64,000 nt of DNA from Spongilla lacustris (lineage: Eukaryota; Porifera; Demospongiae; Spongillida; Spongillidae), in the NCBI GenBank assembly GCA_949361645.1, contig OX442416.1, forward strand, positions 21,222,500 through 21,286,499. Reading direction: 5' to 3'. A program made the translations under genes and the position numbers. The notes below the pieces were generated by a model. That model was not told the origin of the DNA. It made no database searches and saw only the letters and a program-made list of their open reading frames with translations. Positions 1 through 11,309 of the stretch are shown here, piece after piece; the first letter of the stretch is position 1; every line of letters begins with the position of its first letter.

Positions 1-594
1 TATAGGAGCAACTGATGTGGCATATATATGTAGATGTGGACATATAGCATATTGTTGTATAGCATACACCTAAATGTAGATGTGATGAATAAGCTAGCCT
101 GAATTATCTTTGGTACCACAAGAAAATAATAGCTGCATTAATTTGCTGTGCATGTGTGCTAAACGGATACATGTACCTCAGTCAAGTACCATTAAGCTAC
201 CTGAATCAATTAAGCTCTTCACATTTATCTTTGTCCTGCAGTGTCTACTTCCAGGGTCCCCTCCTCTTGTTCCCTGCCATTGTTGGAGCTGGTAGACCAA
301 GCAGCGCAGACGTTGGGAGGTCAGAATAATCTCAATAATTATATATCATATCAGCGGCATGGTCCTGGATGTATTTGCAAATCACTCCTAGCTAATATTA
401 CATCACACAAAGGCTTATATTAAAATTCTAGTGTGATGCACTACTGCGTTACAAAAAATATAGTCTTGTTATAATGCTGATTCTATGAGCATGCAAAATT
501 AAAACTAATGCCTTGTGTGTTTCATATCATTCTGTGATCTCATACTTGCTTTGTGAGATGACTAGCTATTACACTTTATCATTTCTCCCATCAG

Positions 595-848
595 AACCGC
601 CCACTTTGCCTTCACTGATATCTATAAAGCCAGATCTTGCTGTACAGGTTGGAGCAAATTATTCTAAATTTGGCATACTTTTACTAGAGGATGCAACTGG
701 AGCCAGAGTGGAGGCATTGGAGGTGGAACATAATAGGAGTGCTGAACGAATCAATTTTGCAATACTCAAACAATGGATACAGGGAAAGGGCCGCAGGCCT
801 GTGAGCTGGCAAACTCTAATAAATGTCTTGCACAGCATTGAAAAATGA
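595..848 (+). CDS. Terminal exon of a Death-domain protein
   Basis: The exon opens after a pyrimidine-rich acceptor (tttctcccatcag, ending 594) and runs to a TGA at 846-848. It encodes about 83 residues. The later part has the Death-fold pattern: a helix with NYSKFGILLLED, an ARVEALE segment like the E-x-I-E helix, then the hallmark tail ILKQWIQGKGRRPVSWQTL. Death domains mediate homotypic assembly of apoptosis and innate-immune complexes. The rest of the gene lies upstream; a possible earlier small exon follows the acceptor at 241. Domain identity is from the pattern of conserved hydrophobics and the W-x(9)-W spacing. Which Death-domain family this is cannot be told from one exon. Confidence 0.65.
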
Positions 849-1629
849 AAGCTTTGGAAGTGATGTGCTATATAGTTAGTGTACATGTGTCCATTTTACC
901 TGTACAGTTTTGTAGTTCTTCAGTAGATTCAAACTTTACATTGTATTTAGAACATGTGTTAAATGTCATCACACTTTAGCATATCAAAAATGAACATGTA
1001 ATGATGATGATGATGCTTTACCTCCCAGCTACATCTACTTCAGAGTACGTACATAAAATAACTCTGTGCATGTACACTATTAACATATCCAAGACTTCAT
1101 GGTGTTCATCCAGTAGTACTCACCATCCTAGTCATTAGCTAAAAATAAAGCATGGCAAATGCTGAATCAGATCAGAACAAACTGGCCCACCAAGTATTGC
1201 AAGCTCAACATTCCTATTCTCAAGGCAAAATGTCTTCGATTATAGCACAGTTTTAAATGAAAAAAAAAACTCATGAACAATGGTGTTAACACAACTGCGA
1301 CAAACAGGCCTTCCCCACAGTGATGGTCCCTCCCCACAGGCCCACTGTATAGCGAAAAATGTACATATTGTTGTGCATGTGTTGGCATGACTGAGGGGAG
1401 TGGGTAGCTTTTTCTACAAGTTTTGCAATCTGCTAGGAGCAAAGTGGGTCTTAACTTACAAACAGCTGCAGATATATACACACATACATACGCGTGTGTG
1501 CACATAGGGTGTGCACCAGACCCGAGCCAACGAACACCCAAACATTCAAGATTCAAATGACATGAGCATGGTCCTCTTACTACAGACTTTGTGATTTAAT
1601 ATAATCATTAATCATAATATACGGCTACC

Positions 1630-1980
1630 GAAGAGAGAAAGCTTAAAGCCAACACGGGCAAGTGTACTGATTTGGGTTGGGTATGTGTCCCGGTTGTTGC
1701 GGAGTCTTATGGGGCATGGGGTTTGACGGCTAGGGATTTCTTTTCTAAACTTGGGTCCCGTTTGGCTACATCATTGGGAAAGTCAAAGTCAGTGGTCATC
1801 CATGAGCTGTACGGGAGGTTGAGCATGAATCTTGTCAGGGCCAATGCCACCGCGATCCTGTCCAGGTCCATACCTCCTCCTGAGCTTCAGTAGGCTAGCA
1901 ATTGCAACTTGTTTTGTGCATATCATGTGTCTGTGTCATGTTTGTACTGTATCAATCCAATATGAATAATAATAAATTAT
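1630..1980 (+). mobile_element. LINE-like 3' remnant (C-terminal ORF tail plus AAT-rich end)
   Basis: From about 1637 an open frame reads KLKANTGKCTDLGWVCVPV..ESYGAWG and ends at a TAG at 1891-1893. The same C-terminal block (KCxxLGWxCxPxxxExYGxWG, then LYGRLSxxLxRANAxAIL) recurs at 25785-26077 and 26448-26756. It is followed by about 80 bases and an (AAT)n-rich tail near 1963-1980. Bases 1790-1960 are nearly identical to 26243-26410. Truncated ORF plus simple-repeat tail is typical of 5'-truncated non-LTR retrotransposons. I recognise the block as the tail of a retroelement reverse-transcriptase polyprotein found in marine invertebrates; exact clade unknown. Confidence 0.55.
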
Positions 1981-3191
1981 GTAACAATTTTTTTATAATG
2001 ATGTAATATACATATTGCTCCAGGACACAATTTAGTCACAAGGCCAGCAGCCAGCTTGATCTGGCATGGATGTGATATGGCTCCTCAATAGGGTCAGGCT
2101 ATAGCTACTGCCAGCCTCCAGTTATAGCTAGTGTGCTCAAATATTTGATGAACCTTTATCCCAACCACGTGCACCACAAGTCTCTACAGCCAGGGGAATG
2201 CACTCACACGAAGTTCCGTACACTTTGCACCTTTTTTTGTCATCTTTATCTCAGCCCTCCTTATGTGCTACTGCTCCCAAAGTTTCATGATCCTCAGGTA
2301 GCTGACACCTTACTGCACGTGGGGCCACCAAGAAGACCACACAATGATGAGCAGGTCCTCAGGCACCCTAGCTTCATCACCACTTTGTGTGCAGCGTGAG
2401 GACAATTACATGTAGTAGTGGCCACAGCTTGGCTGGCCATAGCAGCAGGACACCTGGGGGAAGCTGTTTCTTGCACTCATAAAGTCTGCATTGCCCCAAT
2501 ACTCCTGAAGAAGCCTGTGCACAGTGTTTTCAGACCAACCACTCCCACCAGAGCATACCACTCCCACCTGGGCATGCCACTCCATAATGCTGTTAAGTAG
2601 CTGGCCTTCAATTGATCACTTGTGATGCGGAGTTCTGCATGGCCACAATATGGCTTCATGCACCAGTCACCGCCCTCATTAAGGCTACAATGGTTCTCTA
2701 GCAAATTATAGCTATAGGTAGCTGTCGGAATAAGACTCAAAGCAAAAGGATGAGGAAGGTTGAGTGGGAGGGAATTATTGTCGCATCTACATAAGATCAC
2801 AACAGGGCCACAACAGCTATAGTGGTTCAGCTCCTCCGAATTCAAGAATTAACCCAAACCTGAGGAAGTACATATACAAACCTATATATAGCGCATTTAA
2901 TAACCATATGCACATGCCATTAGAGACCAGAGAGCTACAAGTTGAAAGCAGCCAATGGCACAAACATTTGAATAGCTTTCAGAGTGCGAATCAGCTACAG
3001 CAGGTACCGAGGAGGGGGTGGGGCAATAAAACAAGGGGCGCCAAAAGAGGCGTGGCATATTATAGAAATTGTAGCAGTTTTAGGGATTGGAGGTGGGGAG
3101 TAGGGGCGGTATTTCGCCGGTATAGCTAGGCCTATGCTCTTATCTTCGCAGAACGTAAAACAAAGGTTAGGATACTCTTGTGAGAAGTGGT
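1981..3191. other. No gene recognised
   Basis: Only short unsupported ORFs are present. I see no conserved domain, no RNA gene and no clear mobile element in this stretch. Confidence 0.5.
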
Positions 3192-3207
3192 GGCTTTGAA
3201 AAAAGCC
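3192..3207 (-). terminator. Histone 3' stem-loop of H2A copy 1
   Basis: Read on the minus strand: GGCTTT-TTTC-AAAGCC, a perfect 6-bp stem with a 4-base loop, followed by ACCA and about 12 bases on by an acaagag element resembling the histone downstream element. This is the SLBP / U7 snRNP processing signal of replication-dependent histone mRNAs. It lies 37 bases after the H2A stop. Confidence 0.9.
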
Positions 3208-3244
3208 AGTTTAAAGCGACATCAGATAAAAATAAAAGGGACGT

Positions 3245-3652
3245 TTAGGCATCTTCGCCCTGGGACTTCTTGGTGGGGGCGGTGCCAGCTGCCGCCTTCT
3301 TGGGGAGGAGGATAGCCTGGATGTTGGGGAGCACACCTCCCTGAGCGATGGTCACTCCGGCCAGCAGCTTGTTCAGCTCTTCGTCGTTCCTGATGGCCAG
3401 CTGGAGATGGCGGGGATTGATCCTCTGCTTCTTGTTGTCGCGGGCTGCGTTTCCCGCCAGCTCCAAGATTTCGGCGGCAAGGTACTCCATCACAGCGGCC
3501 AGGTACACGGGAGCTCCCGCCCCGATACGCTCGGCGTAGTTCCCTTGGCGGAGAAGACGGTGAACTCGTCCAACGGGGAACTGCAGTCCAGCTCGGGCAG
3601 AGCGACTTTTGGCCTTGGCGCGGGCTTTGCCTCCTTTTCCTCGTCCAGTCAT
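3245..3652 (-). CDS. H2A: Histone H2A (replication-dependent), copy 1
   Basis: A 135-residue intronless ORF starting [20 protein letters not shown], with the H2A signature AGLQFPVG near residues 22-29, the acidic-patch residues around NDEELNKLL, and the docking region ending [13 protein letters not shown]. The C terminus is KKSQGEDA, so it is not an H2A.X (no SQ-E/D-hydrophobic end) nor an H2A.Z. It pairs with H2B in nucleosomes. It is divergent from the H2B gene at 3895 with 242 bp between the two starts, and carries a canonical histone stem-loop downstream. It differs from copy 2 (19657-20064) by one Thr/Ala change near the C terminus. Confidence 0.97.
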   Translation of the reverse strand: MTGRGKGGKARAKAKSRSARAGLQFPVGRVHRLLRQGNYAERIGAGAPVYLAAVMEYLAAEILELAGNAARDNKKQRINPRHLQLAIRNDEELNKLLAGVTIAQGGVLPNIQAILLPKKAAAGTAPTKKSQGEDA

Positions 3653-3894
3653 TGTGTTATTAAAGCGATCGACAACCTGATAATAACTTTGCTTACATGT
3701 ACCGCCTTTTTGTACTCCTAAGGCGGATCAGTTTGGATAAAATGTTCGCCCAATAGGATTAAGCGGATCACCCAATAAATGCAACAATGTGATTGGCTAG
3801 TCTTAAAGTGATCCGGCGCCAAGCGGAAGTAAATGATTATAAATACGTACGCTTCTTGCTCGTTCACATCGTCAGTTCATTCCAAGCGAATACA
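3653..3894. promoter_or_regulatory. Shared divergent H2A/H2B promoter, copy 1
   Basis: For H2B, TATAAATA lies at 3838-3845. CCAAT boxes lie at 3750-3754 and 3772-3776, with the reverse form ATTGG at 3792-3796. A GCGGATCA motif occurs at 3723-3730 and 3763-3770, and as its complement with one change (TGATCCGG) at 3809-3816. The same motif set, order and spacing recur in the second pair (20065-20315), which argues for function. No clear TATA is seen on the H2A side. Confidence 0.75.
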
Positions 3895-4266
3895 ATGCCA
3901 GGAAAGGTCGCAAGCAAGAAGGGAGAGAAAGCCGCCAAGCCGCCCAAGGCCCCCGGAGAGAAGAGCAAGAAGAAGAAGAAGCTCCGCAAGGAGAGCTACT
4001 CCATCTACATCTACAAGGTCATGAAGCAGGTCCACCCCGACACTGGCATCTCCTCCAAGGCCATGAGCATCATGAACTCGTTCGTGAACGACATCTTCGA
4101 GAGGATAGCCACCGAGGCGTCCCGCCTGGCCCACTACAACAAGAAGCACACCATCACCAGCCGGGAGGTCCAGACTGCAGTGAGACTCCACCTACCTGGT
4201 GAGCTGTCGAAGCACGCGGTGAGCGAGGGCACCAAGGCCGTGACCAAGTACACCAGCAGCAAGTAA
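3895..4266 (+). CDS. H2B: Histone H2B (replication-dependent), copy 1
   Basis: A 123-residue intronless protein starting [15 protein letters not shown]. It has a Lys-rich N-terminal tail, the histone fold with [33 protein letters not shown] and the C-terminal helix ending [17 protein letters not shown], typical of H2B. The frame stays open upstream to 3793, but the ATG at 3895 is chosen because it gives the family N terminus and sits 50 bases past the TATA box. It differs from copy 2 by one extra Lys in the KKKKK run. It is part of the divergent H2A/H2B pair. Confidence 0.97.
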   Translation: MPGKVASKKGEKAAKPPKAPGEKSKKKKKLRKESYSIYIYKVMKQVHPDTGISSKAMSIMNSFVNDIFERIATEASRLAHYNKKHTITSREVQTAVRLHLPGELSKHAVSEGTKAVTKYTSSK

Positions 4267-4295
4267 ACTGCTCCTCGTCTTCTTTTGTATTTAAC

Positions 4296-4311
4296 GGCTT
4301 TTATAAAAGCC
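4296..4311 (+). terminator. Histone 3' stem-loop of H2B copy 1
   Basis: GGCTTT-TATA-AAAGCC followed by ACCA. The stem is the canonical 6 bp, but the loop is TATA instead of the usual TTTC/TTTA type. It lies 29 bases after the H2B stop and is conserved in copy 2 at 20714-20729. Confidence 0.85.
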
Positions 4312-4514
4312 ACCATCACTACAAAACCTGTGCACCTCAAATCTGTACTTTAGCCAGTAAAAGGTCCTCCGTGGGTAAAGTGAACAGCTAGGTAATCGTT
4401 TTTATCGCAGACAGATCTTCCCTTGCGTGAGCCAGGGCATGTATTTTTGGAACTAGCTGGCAAACCATGTAGAAAATAAAAATTTGTCATCTCAATGGGC
4501 CCAAATGATTTTTA

Positions 4515-4690
4515 AGGCTCCGGGCATGTCAGACTCTGTCAAGCTTACTGTTGGCAGCATAGTTTGATCAGGAACTCGATCGGCCAAAGGATCACCTTCC
4601 GACTAGGAAGGAATGACTCTTGTTACGCTCTAGGCAACCGCTGTGGTTTTTACTCCGGACGTGACGTACTTCATGCAAAAAATCCATTGA
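4515..4690. repeat. Single arm related to the 60.2-kb hairpin element
   Basis: The stretch with GGCATGTCAGACTCTGTCAA, TACTGTTGGCAGCATAGTTT, CGATCGGCCAAAGGATCA, TAGGCAACC and TTTTACTCCGGACGTGACG matches one arm and the right flank of the foldback at 60234-60600. It is a half-element or decayed copy of the same family. Confidence 0.6.
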
Positions 4691-4789
4691 TCGATCATAA
4701 CCTTCCGTGGGGTCTTTAATAATCTATGGTAGAAAAAGGAAATTTGAACTTGTAGTGACAAAAAACTAACACACAAGCCTGGAAAGGAT

Positions 4790-5570
4790 GGCACAAGAGG
4801 GATAATAACCACCCCACCAGTCCCCAGCCCTTACTTGGAATGGCAATGTACTTTCCCTTCTTCTGGACCACATAGTCACCAGTGAGGGTGGCTTTGTTGT
4901 CTTAATGGTAGAACCTGGGGAGGAGACAGTTGAAGATGTGGTCAGTTGTTTTACCCCTTCCACACACTTTGCTCATTTCCCTCACATGGGACAACAGCTA
5001 AGCGTCTGTGTGTATGCCAAGTCCCAAAGTGAACATCCTTCCACTGTTCTGGGTCTCTATCACCACGTAGCTGTCATCTTTGGTGAGTCCTCCAGACTGT
5101 AGGACACCACTCCTGCCCTCCCTGGTCTGGACCCCCCACCTCCAAGATTGGTCTCCCAGCAACCACATCCTTAGATCTCCATGTTGTAAAGTATCCCTCC
5201 TCCATTTTCCTGGTGGCAACCCCACCCCCACCTCCTCTGGTAACATCCCTGCTAACATCTCGTACCCAGACCTTCCTCGTACCCAGACCCAAATGTACGT
5301 AATGATGATCATAAGTGACAATCATCATTTGGGTCTGGTACAAGACTAGAGCTGGTCTGATACATGTATGAAGGTATCCAAGGCCCTGGGGTTTGAGCAC
5401 CGTCAGAGTTCTGCATGAGGAGTGTATGGTGAAGGCTGATGGTACTGTGACCATGCTGGATGGGGATGAGGGGAGGGATGGGGCTTGATCAGATCTGATG
5501 GGTAGTTCTTGTCAGGGGTGGGGGGTGGGGGCTGTGATTTGGTGATGAAGTCATGCAATGTGTTGACCAC
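4790..5570 (-). pseudogene. Decayed copy of the FYCO1-like FYVE/GOLD gene (3' half)
   Basis: 4790-4940 matches 57738-57910 (the GOLD exon) and 5035-5560 matches 58585-59160 (the linker exon with the putative LIR) in the same order and strand. Deletions have removed bases inside the GOLD exon, the intervening intron and exon are lost, and a palindromic insert (about 5285-5340, ACCCAAATG...CATTTGGGT) interrupts the linker. No long frame remains. It is a partial segmental duplicate about 53 kb from its relative. Confidence 0.7.
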
Positions 5571-7748
5571 CTCTGGCTCACAAGATGTTTAGTTAGAGTA
5601 CATCTGCACGTGTACATGCTTCATCATTTGGATGGGTGAACAAAGTGAATGTTTAATTTATTCTGTTTTTCTGAATAAATATGCAAGCAATATACAGTAT
5701 AACATCACGTAATCATACTAACAGGATATAGCACACAAGGGTTCAGCTAACAGTCCAGCTGGATCTTGCCAGGATAGCCCTAGCGTTCTCCCTCACCAAG
5801 GTCAGGCTTAGTCTCCATACATGTAAAAACAATAACGTCTGACCACAACTATCCGGCCCGATCCGTCGGGGGAAAAATTCAGGTCAAACCGCAGTTGTTC
5901 ATAATCTGCTCGACCGATCGACAGTCGGTTCGACCGGTTGTTTCAGAGCCCGATTTATCATTCTAAATATTCAGACTGGACTTCGGACTTCATGATGTCT
6001 GTTTTTGGTGACAACACTGGGGAACTTGATCCCAACCAGGTCATCCAACAAGAGGCCACTAATGTACCAGCGCCGGTCCATGATGTGCACAATAAGGTAG
6101 GCATTGAAGACTTACGTAAGACCGGGTTGGGGTGTGCCTGGCGTAAGCCCGGCCGGGTGTAAATATGGACATCGTTAGACGTAATATCGTTAGCAACCTT
6201 CTTCCCCAAGTATTCGATCGAACGCTTGAGCACGCGGAGAGCCGCTTCTGATGCCATATACGGCTAGACGGCTTACGTACGTACGTCATGTCGCAATGTT
6301 ATGTGACAATTTTTGTGGTGCAACTTTTTTAAATAGAATGGAGGGTATTTTCAGAGTTTATCGGCGGCCGGTCGCCAGATATTATTCTAAACCTTACTCA
6401 ATAGACGATCCAAATTCCAGAGCTATAACAGTCAAGGACAGAAAAGACTAACATGTACATAGCTAGAGAGCTAACATGTACATAGCTAGCCTTATACAAG
6501 GGCTAACTTTGGGCTTGAATGGCTGGGGGGTCCCTTTTGCGTTTGACAATTGTAACTGCTGAACGTTTAGATGAAAATGGCTAGCATCTAGTACCCTAGG
6601 ACTAACAGGCCAACAGTACTCAGAAAAGGCTAACAGTTTGCCCAAATGGCTAACGGTTGACAGGTCCCAACGTTTGCTGTTCAAACTTAGCACAGAAATT
6701 GGCAGGAAAGAAGAACCTTACATAACTTGGCAGGTGGTAGGAAAAAACTTTGCATGTCTGATCGCTTCGAGCACCCGACAGTGCAGCAAGCTTTACAGCT
6801 TTTACTCAATAGACGTGCTACATACTTACATAATTCTAAATGTAAAACCTCTTCATCACATGACATCACAAGATCCATGCATTCCCCTCTTATGCACCTG
6901 ACTGTAGACCATCGTGCTGCCAGGGTCCAGGTTCAGGGTGTATTATGTCTGGGTACGAGACTAGACGGAGCTACATGTAGGGTTGAGATGGTATTGCAAA
7001 CATCGATGAATTGTCTGTTTTCTTCACCCATGCTTGCGTGAAGTGGGGGCAGGGGGGGGTGGGGGGAGTGTAGCCTCGTACCCAGAATGACATCATTGCT
7101 TATATTAAGCAGATCTTAACTGTGCAACCAAGTTAGTAATTGTTCTAGCGCACTGGAAGTGCTCCAGTGAGAATTGATGGTTTGAAACCGATTACATTCC
7201 AAAGGTGGCATAATACACTCTGCGGGCTCAAGAAGGTAAAATTCAACTGTACTTAATCTTACCCTGTTCACCCATAATGGCATTGCCTTCACTTTTAATC
7301 ATGCAATGATGAACTTATGCAATTGTGTATCGATCATTTTATACATGTAGTTATTTTTGCTAAATGTACACCTGCAGTGTTGCATAATTTCATCATTCCA
7401 TTGTTTTATTTTTTTACTCAACTGATGCCTACCAATTCGAAATGTTGCAAATAATGAAATGTTTATACCTTTTGAACTTTATATCTAACTTACCGATTTT
7501 TATTAAACATGAAAACACCAGATGTGTAGCTTAATATGATTTTAAATTATGCATGTATCTGGTATCAGTGATTCCCAATAAACAGGTGTTTCATTTGCTG
7601 TAAAAATAAAACAACACTCAGCTACAGAGGATTAGGGTCGGTCACCTCTGCATACCTGGGGGGTTATTACCCACATGATTAATATTTGGAACACATTGGT
7701 CCTGCGTACATTAGTGTGGTCTATGTACTCAAGCCGATATCACTGTAG
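5571..7748. other. No convincing gene; small inverted repeat at 6949-7087
   Basis: An ORF at 5958-6257 (minus) is open for 99 codons but shows no recognisable domain. At 6949-6964 TCTGGGTACGAGACTA is mirrored by TAGCCTCGTACCCAGA at 7072-7087, giving a roughly 140-bp foldback of MITE type. The rest is AT-rich non-coding sequence, part of which may be upstream or intron of the ankyrin-CHAT gene. Confidence 0.4.
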
Positions 7749-7847
7749 GAACTAGAAGAGAAGCTAAGAGATGCAGTAATAGATGGCAATACTGAAGAGG
7801 TCATCATGATGCTCAATAGAGGGGTGGACGTTGATGCTACTGATGAG
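7749..7847 (+). CDS. Ankyrin-type exon 1 (first seen) of predicted ankyrin-TPR-CHAT gene
   Basis: An exactly 99-base exon between an acceptor (cactgtag, ending 7748) and a donor (gtgaga at 7848). It encodes 33 residues with the ankyrin cap pattern: KLRDAVIDGNTEEVIMML, then NRGVDVDATDE, matching the A-x2-G-x2-E-x-V-x2-LL-x2-G-A-D-x-N helix-loop. Both ends are phase 0. Further 5' exons are not identified. Confidence 0.7.
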
Positions 7848-8223
7848 GTGAGATGTGTGTGTGATCAAGTCTCTTTAGTCTTCAAATGTATGTGGACATT
7901 GTATGTCAAGGTACATGTTACATATAGTCCCCTTGCCTGCATCATCCCAGCATTAGTGGCCATATCGTTTAGGCCCAAGATGTGTGAATTTGTTATTTCA
8001 ATTTAAAGTACAAATGATGTCATGATAACAACTTTAAAAAATCACAGCCTAATTAATTTTATTCATAAGGTTAAGCAGGATTACTGTTGTTGTATGCATA
8101 CATGCAATGATAGTGTTAGATTAAGTCATCGTTATTGAATGTACACAACTTTCTAAATAACGCACACATTTTGGAACAATATGGACGCTAATGTTTTTCC
8201 TTCCTGTGATGACACGCAAGGGG

Positions 8224-9500
8224 TCAATATGAGGGTACATGTACACAGTGAGTACCATGTCAATATGAGGGTACATGTACACAGTGAGTACCATGTCAAT
8301 ATGAGGGTACATGTACACAGTGAGTACCATGTCAATATGAGGGTACATGTACACAGTGAGTACCATGTCAATATGAGGGTACATGTACACAGTGAGTACC
8401 ATGTCAATATGAGGGTACATGTACACAGTGAGTACCATGTCAATATGAGGGTACATGTACACAGTGAGTACCATGTCAATATGAGGGTGCATGTACACAG
8501 TGAGTACCATGTCAATATGAGGGTACATGTACACAGTGAGTACCATGTCAATATGAGGGTACATGTACACAGTGAGTACCATGTCAATATGAGGGTGCAT
8601 GTACACAGTGAGTACCATGTCAATATGAGGGTACATGTACACAGTGAGTACCATGTCAATATGAGGGTACATGTACACAGTGAGTACCATGTCAATATGA
8701 GGGTACATGTACACAGTGAGTACCATGTCAATATGAGGGTACATGTACACAGTGAGTACCATGTCAATATGAGGGTACATGTACACAGTGAGTACCATGT
8801 CAATATGAGGGTACATGTACACAGTGAGTACCATGTCAATATGAGGGTACATGTACACAGTGAGTACCATGTCAATATGAGGGTACATGTACACAGTGAG
8901 TACCATGTCAATATGAGGGTGCATGTACACAGTGAGTACCATGTCAATATGAGGGTACATGTACACAGTGAGTACCATGTCAATATGAGGGTACATGTAC
9001 ACAGTGAGTACCATGTCAATATGAGGGTGCATGTACACAGTGAGTACCATGTCAATATGAGGGTACATGTACACAGTGAGTACCATGTCAATATGAGGGT
9101 ACATGTACACAGTGAGTACCATGTCAATATGAGGGTACATGTACACAGTGAGTACCATGTCAATATGAGGGTACATGTACACAGTGAGTACCATGTCAAT
9201 ATGAGGGTACATGTACACAGTGAGTACCATGTCAATATGAGGGTACATGTACACAGTGAGTACCATGTCAATATGAGGGTACATGTACACAGTGAGTACC
9301 ATGTCAATATGAGGGTGCATGTACACAGTGAGTATCATGTCAATATGAGGGTACATGTACACAGTGAGTACCATGTCAATATGAGGGTACATGTACACAG
9401 TGAGTACCATGTCAATATGAGGGTGCATGTACACAGTGAGTATCATGTCAATATGAGGGTACATGTACACAGTGAGTACCATGTCAATATGAGGGTACAC
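8224..9500. repeat. 36-bp minisatellite, about 35 copies
   Basis: The unit begins GTCAATATGAGGGTACATGT and ends ACACAGTGAGTACCAT, 36 bases, repeated head-to-tail with almost no variation (GGTACATG/GGTGCATG and TACC/TATC switches). It lies in the intron between the ankyrin exons at 7749 and 9542. Because 36 is a multiple of 3 and the unit lacks stops in several frames, long spurious ORFs appear on both strands. Confidence 0.97.
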
Positions 9501-9541
9501 TTTGTTATTTGATTGTCAAACTTCCATCTTTCTCCATAAAG

Positions 9542-9640
9542 AATGGATGGTCCCCACTGATGTATGCATCAGCAGCTGGTCTTGTTGAGTGTGTAAAATT
9601 GCTGTTGGATAAGGGTGCCCAGGCCAACCTCCAAGATACG
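9542..9640 (+). CDS. Ankyrin repeat exon
   Basis: A 99-base, 33-residue exon with one complete ankyrin repeat: NGWSPLMYASAAGLVECVKL, then LLDKGAQANLQDT. The acceptor is catctttctccataaag and the donor is gtaaga at 9641. Phase 0 at both ends, so it joins in frame to the exon at 7749-7847. One repeat per 99-base exon is a common ankyrin gene architecture. Confidence 0.85.
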
Positions 9641-9664
9641 GTAAGACCAGACCAATGTCTGTTT

Positions 9665-9955
9665 TTCATGGACCGATAGTAGGGGGAGTGGTCATGGACC
9701 AAGGGTAGGGGGGGTGGTCATGGACCAAGGGTAGGGGGGGGTGGTCATGGACCAAGGGTAGGGGGGGGTGGTCATGGACCAAGGCTAGGGGGGTGGTCAT
9801 GGACCAAGGGTAGGGGGGGGTGGTCATGGACCAAGGCTAGGGGGGTGGTCGTGGACCAAGGCTAGGGGGGTGGTCGTGGACCAAGGGTAGGGGGGGGTGG
9901 TCATGGACCAAGGGTAGGGGGGGTGGTCATGGACCAAGGGTAGGGGGGGTGGGTG
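9665..9955. repeat. G-rich minisatellite
   Basis: Tandem units of about 26 bases, ggtcatggaccaagggtagg plus a run of G, with variable G-run length and an aaggctagg variant. Intronic, directly after the ankyrin exon. Confidence 0.9.
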
Positions 9956-9999
9956 TTTCAAGAAGTGTGGCAGTGTGTACATGGTGACGCCCAGGAAAG

Positions 10000-10250
10000 A
10001 AAGATGACTCTCCCTCCTCCCAAACTAGGTGACACTCCCTCCCTTCTCCCAAACTAGGTGACCCTCCCTCCCTCCTCCCCCAAACTAGGTAACCATCCCT
10101 CCTCCCCCAAACTAGGTGACCATCCCTGCTCCCCCAAACAAGGTGACCTCCCTTCCTCCTCCCCCAAATTAAGTGACCTCCCTCCTCCCCCAAAACTAGG
10201 TGACCCTACCACCTCCCTCAGACTAGGTGACTCTCCCTTCTTCCATTGGT
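10000..10250. repeat. C-rich minisatellite
   Basis: Degenerate units of about 25-28 bases containing CCCAAACTAGGTGAC and CCTCCCTCCTCC. Intronic, upstream of the ankyrin exon at 10342. Confidence 0.85.
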
Positions 10251-10341
10251 TGCACATTTGGTTATATACTGTTCCACACATCTGTGTCAAAGATATTCCT
10301 GATACTCCCTGCAGCTATGATATAAAACCTTCTCTTTACAG

Positions 10342-10440
10342 TGTGGAGTGACCCCACTGGTATATGCATCAGGAGGTGGCCATGTTGAGTGTGTAAAACT
10401 ACTAATGGATAGGGGTGCCCAGGCTAACCTTCAAGATAAG
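10342..10440 (+). CDS. Ankyrin repeat exon
   Basis: A 99-base, 33-residue exon bounded by ttctctttacag and gtgagt. It encodes CGVTPLVYASGGGHVECVKL, then LMDRGAQANLQDK, a canonical ankyrin repeat closely similar to the exon at 9542 and therefore a likely recent exon duplicate. Phase 0 at both ends. Confidence 0.85.
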
Positions 10441-11309
10441 GTGAGTGCAGTTCCAGACCAGACCAATGTCTGTTGCTGACATGTTCCCATGTGTGATGAA
10501 GGGACTGTGATGTGTGAGTACCGAGGGGTTTACAAAGTGTGGGAGGGTGTGATGGTGCACTTTTATGGTTTTGATCGTTAAAACATAAATTGGAAGGGAA
10601 AGGGAGTGACCATATTTAATATTTGTTGAGTATCAGATTGAGGGAAGTAGTTGGGGTCATTGCAACATGTTACATGTACATGTATACGTCTTTTCTCAAG
10701 AGGTGTGGTGGCAGAAAGTATTGACAGTAATGGAGTTACTGTATAATTTCAAATAAATACCATGTGGCACATGCATTAGGAGGTATAGGAAAAGTATATG
10801 TGCTAGAGTCAAGCTTGCACCTTAACCGATAAATTACCACGGTCTGCGTTCGCAGACAAAATTACCGTACATAATTGAATGTTGCGTAAGAGCGGTTGTC
10901 TGTGATCGCAGACAGCTGGAGTGGGGTTTGTACGTAATCATTATAAACCGGATGCAACTACAACGAAGCTTCGTTTGCACTCGTACGGTGTTGATAGAAG
11001 TGTGCCTTCTGTTATTCTACGTCCAGAGCAGTAAAATGTTTGCGATCGCGTGCATGTAGGACGCCGATTCTATCCAGATAATATTGCCGTTTGAAGGGCG
11101 TCACCTCATGAATGTATTAGGCACGAACATGAATAAACTATATACACAAACGATATCTAAGCCAAGATGAGGTAATAGCCCAGCTTAGATAGTGCGAGGG
11201 TAGTGACAACTTCAGCCATCAGTGACTATGGGGAAGAAATGGAGAACAAATAAACAGAGGGTGTGCACATCCAACTTTTAGTTTATTAGTAAGTACTACG
11301 CCTGGTGAT

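Noticed and set aside
3877..4191. Antisense ORF over H2B, also 20301-20609
   Set aside because: Shadow of a highly constrained histone gene with G/C-rich third positions.
5958..6257. 99-codon minus-strand ORF starting MASEAALRVLKRSIEYLGKK
   Set aside because: The N-terminal part looks protein-like but no domain or splice structure could be fixed; not enough to call a gene.
8224..9500. Possible CRISPR array
   Set aside because: Units are directly adjacent with no unique spacers, and the context is animal.
8121..9512. Long ORFs of 384-459 codons with a 12-residue repeat on both strands
   Set aside because: They come from the 36-bp minisatellite; the period is a multiple of three and the unit has no stop in several frames. 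The array is intronic.
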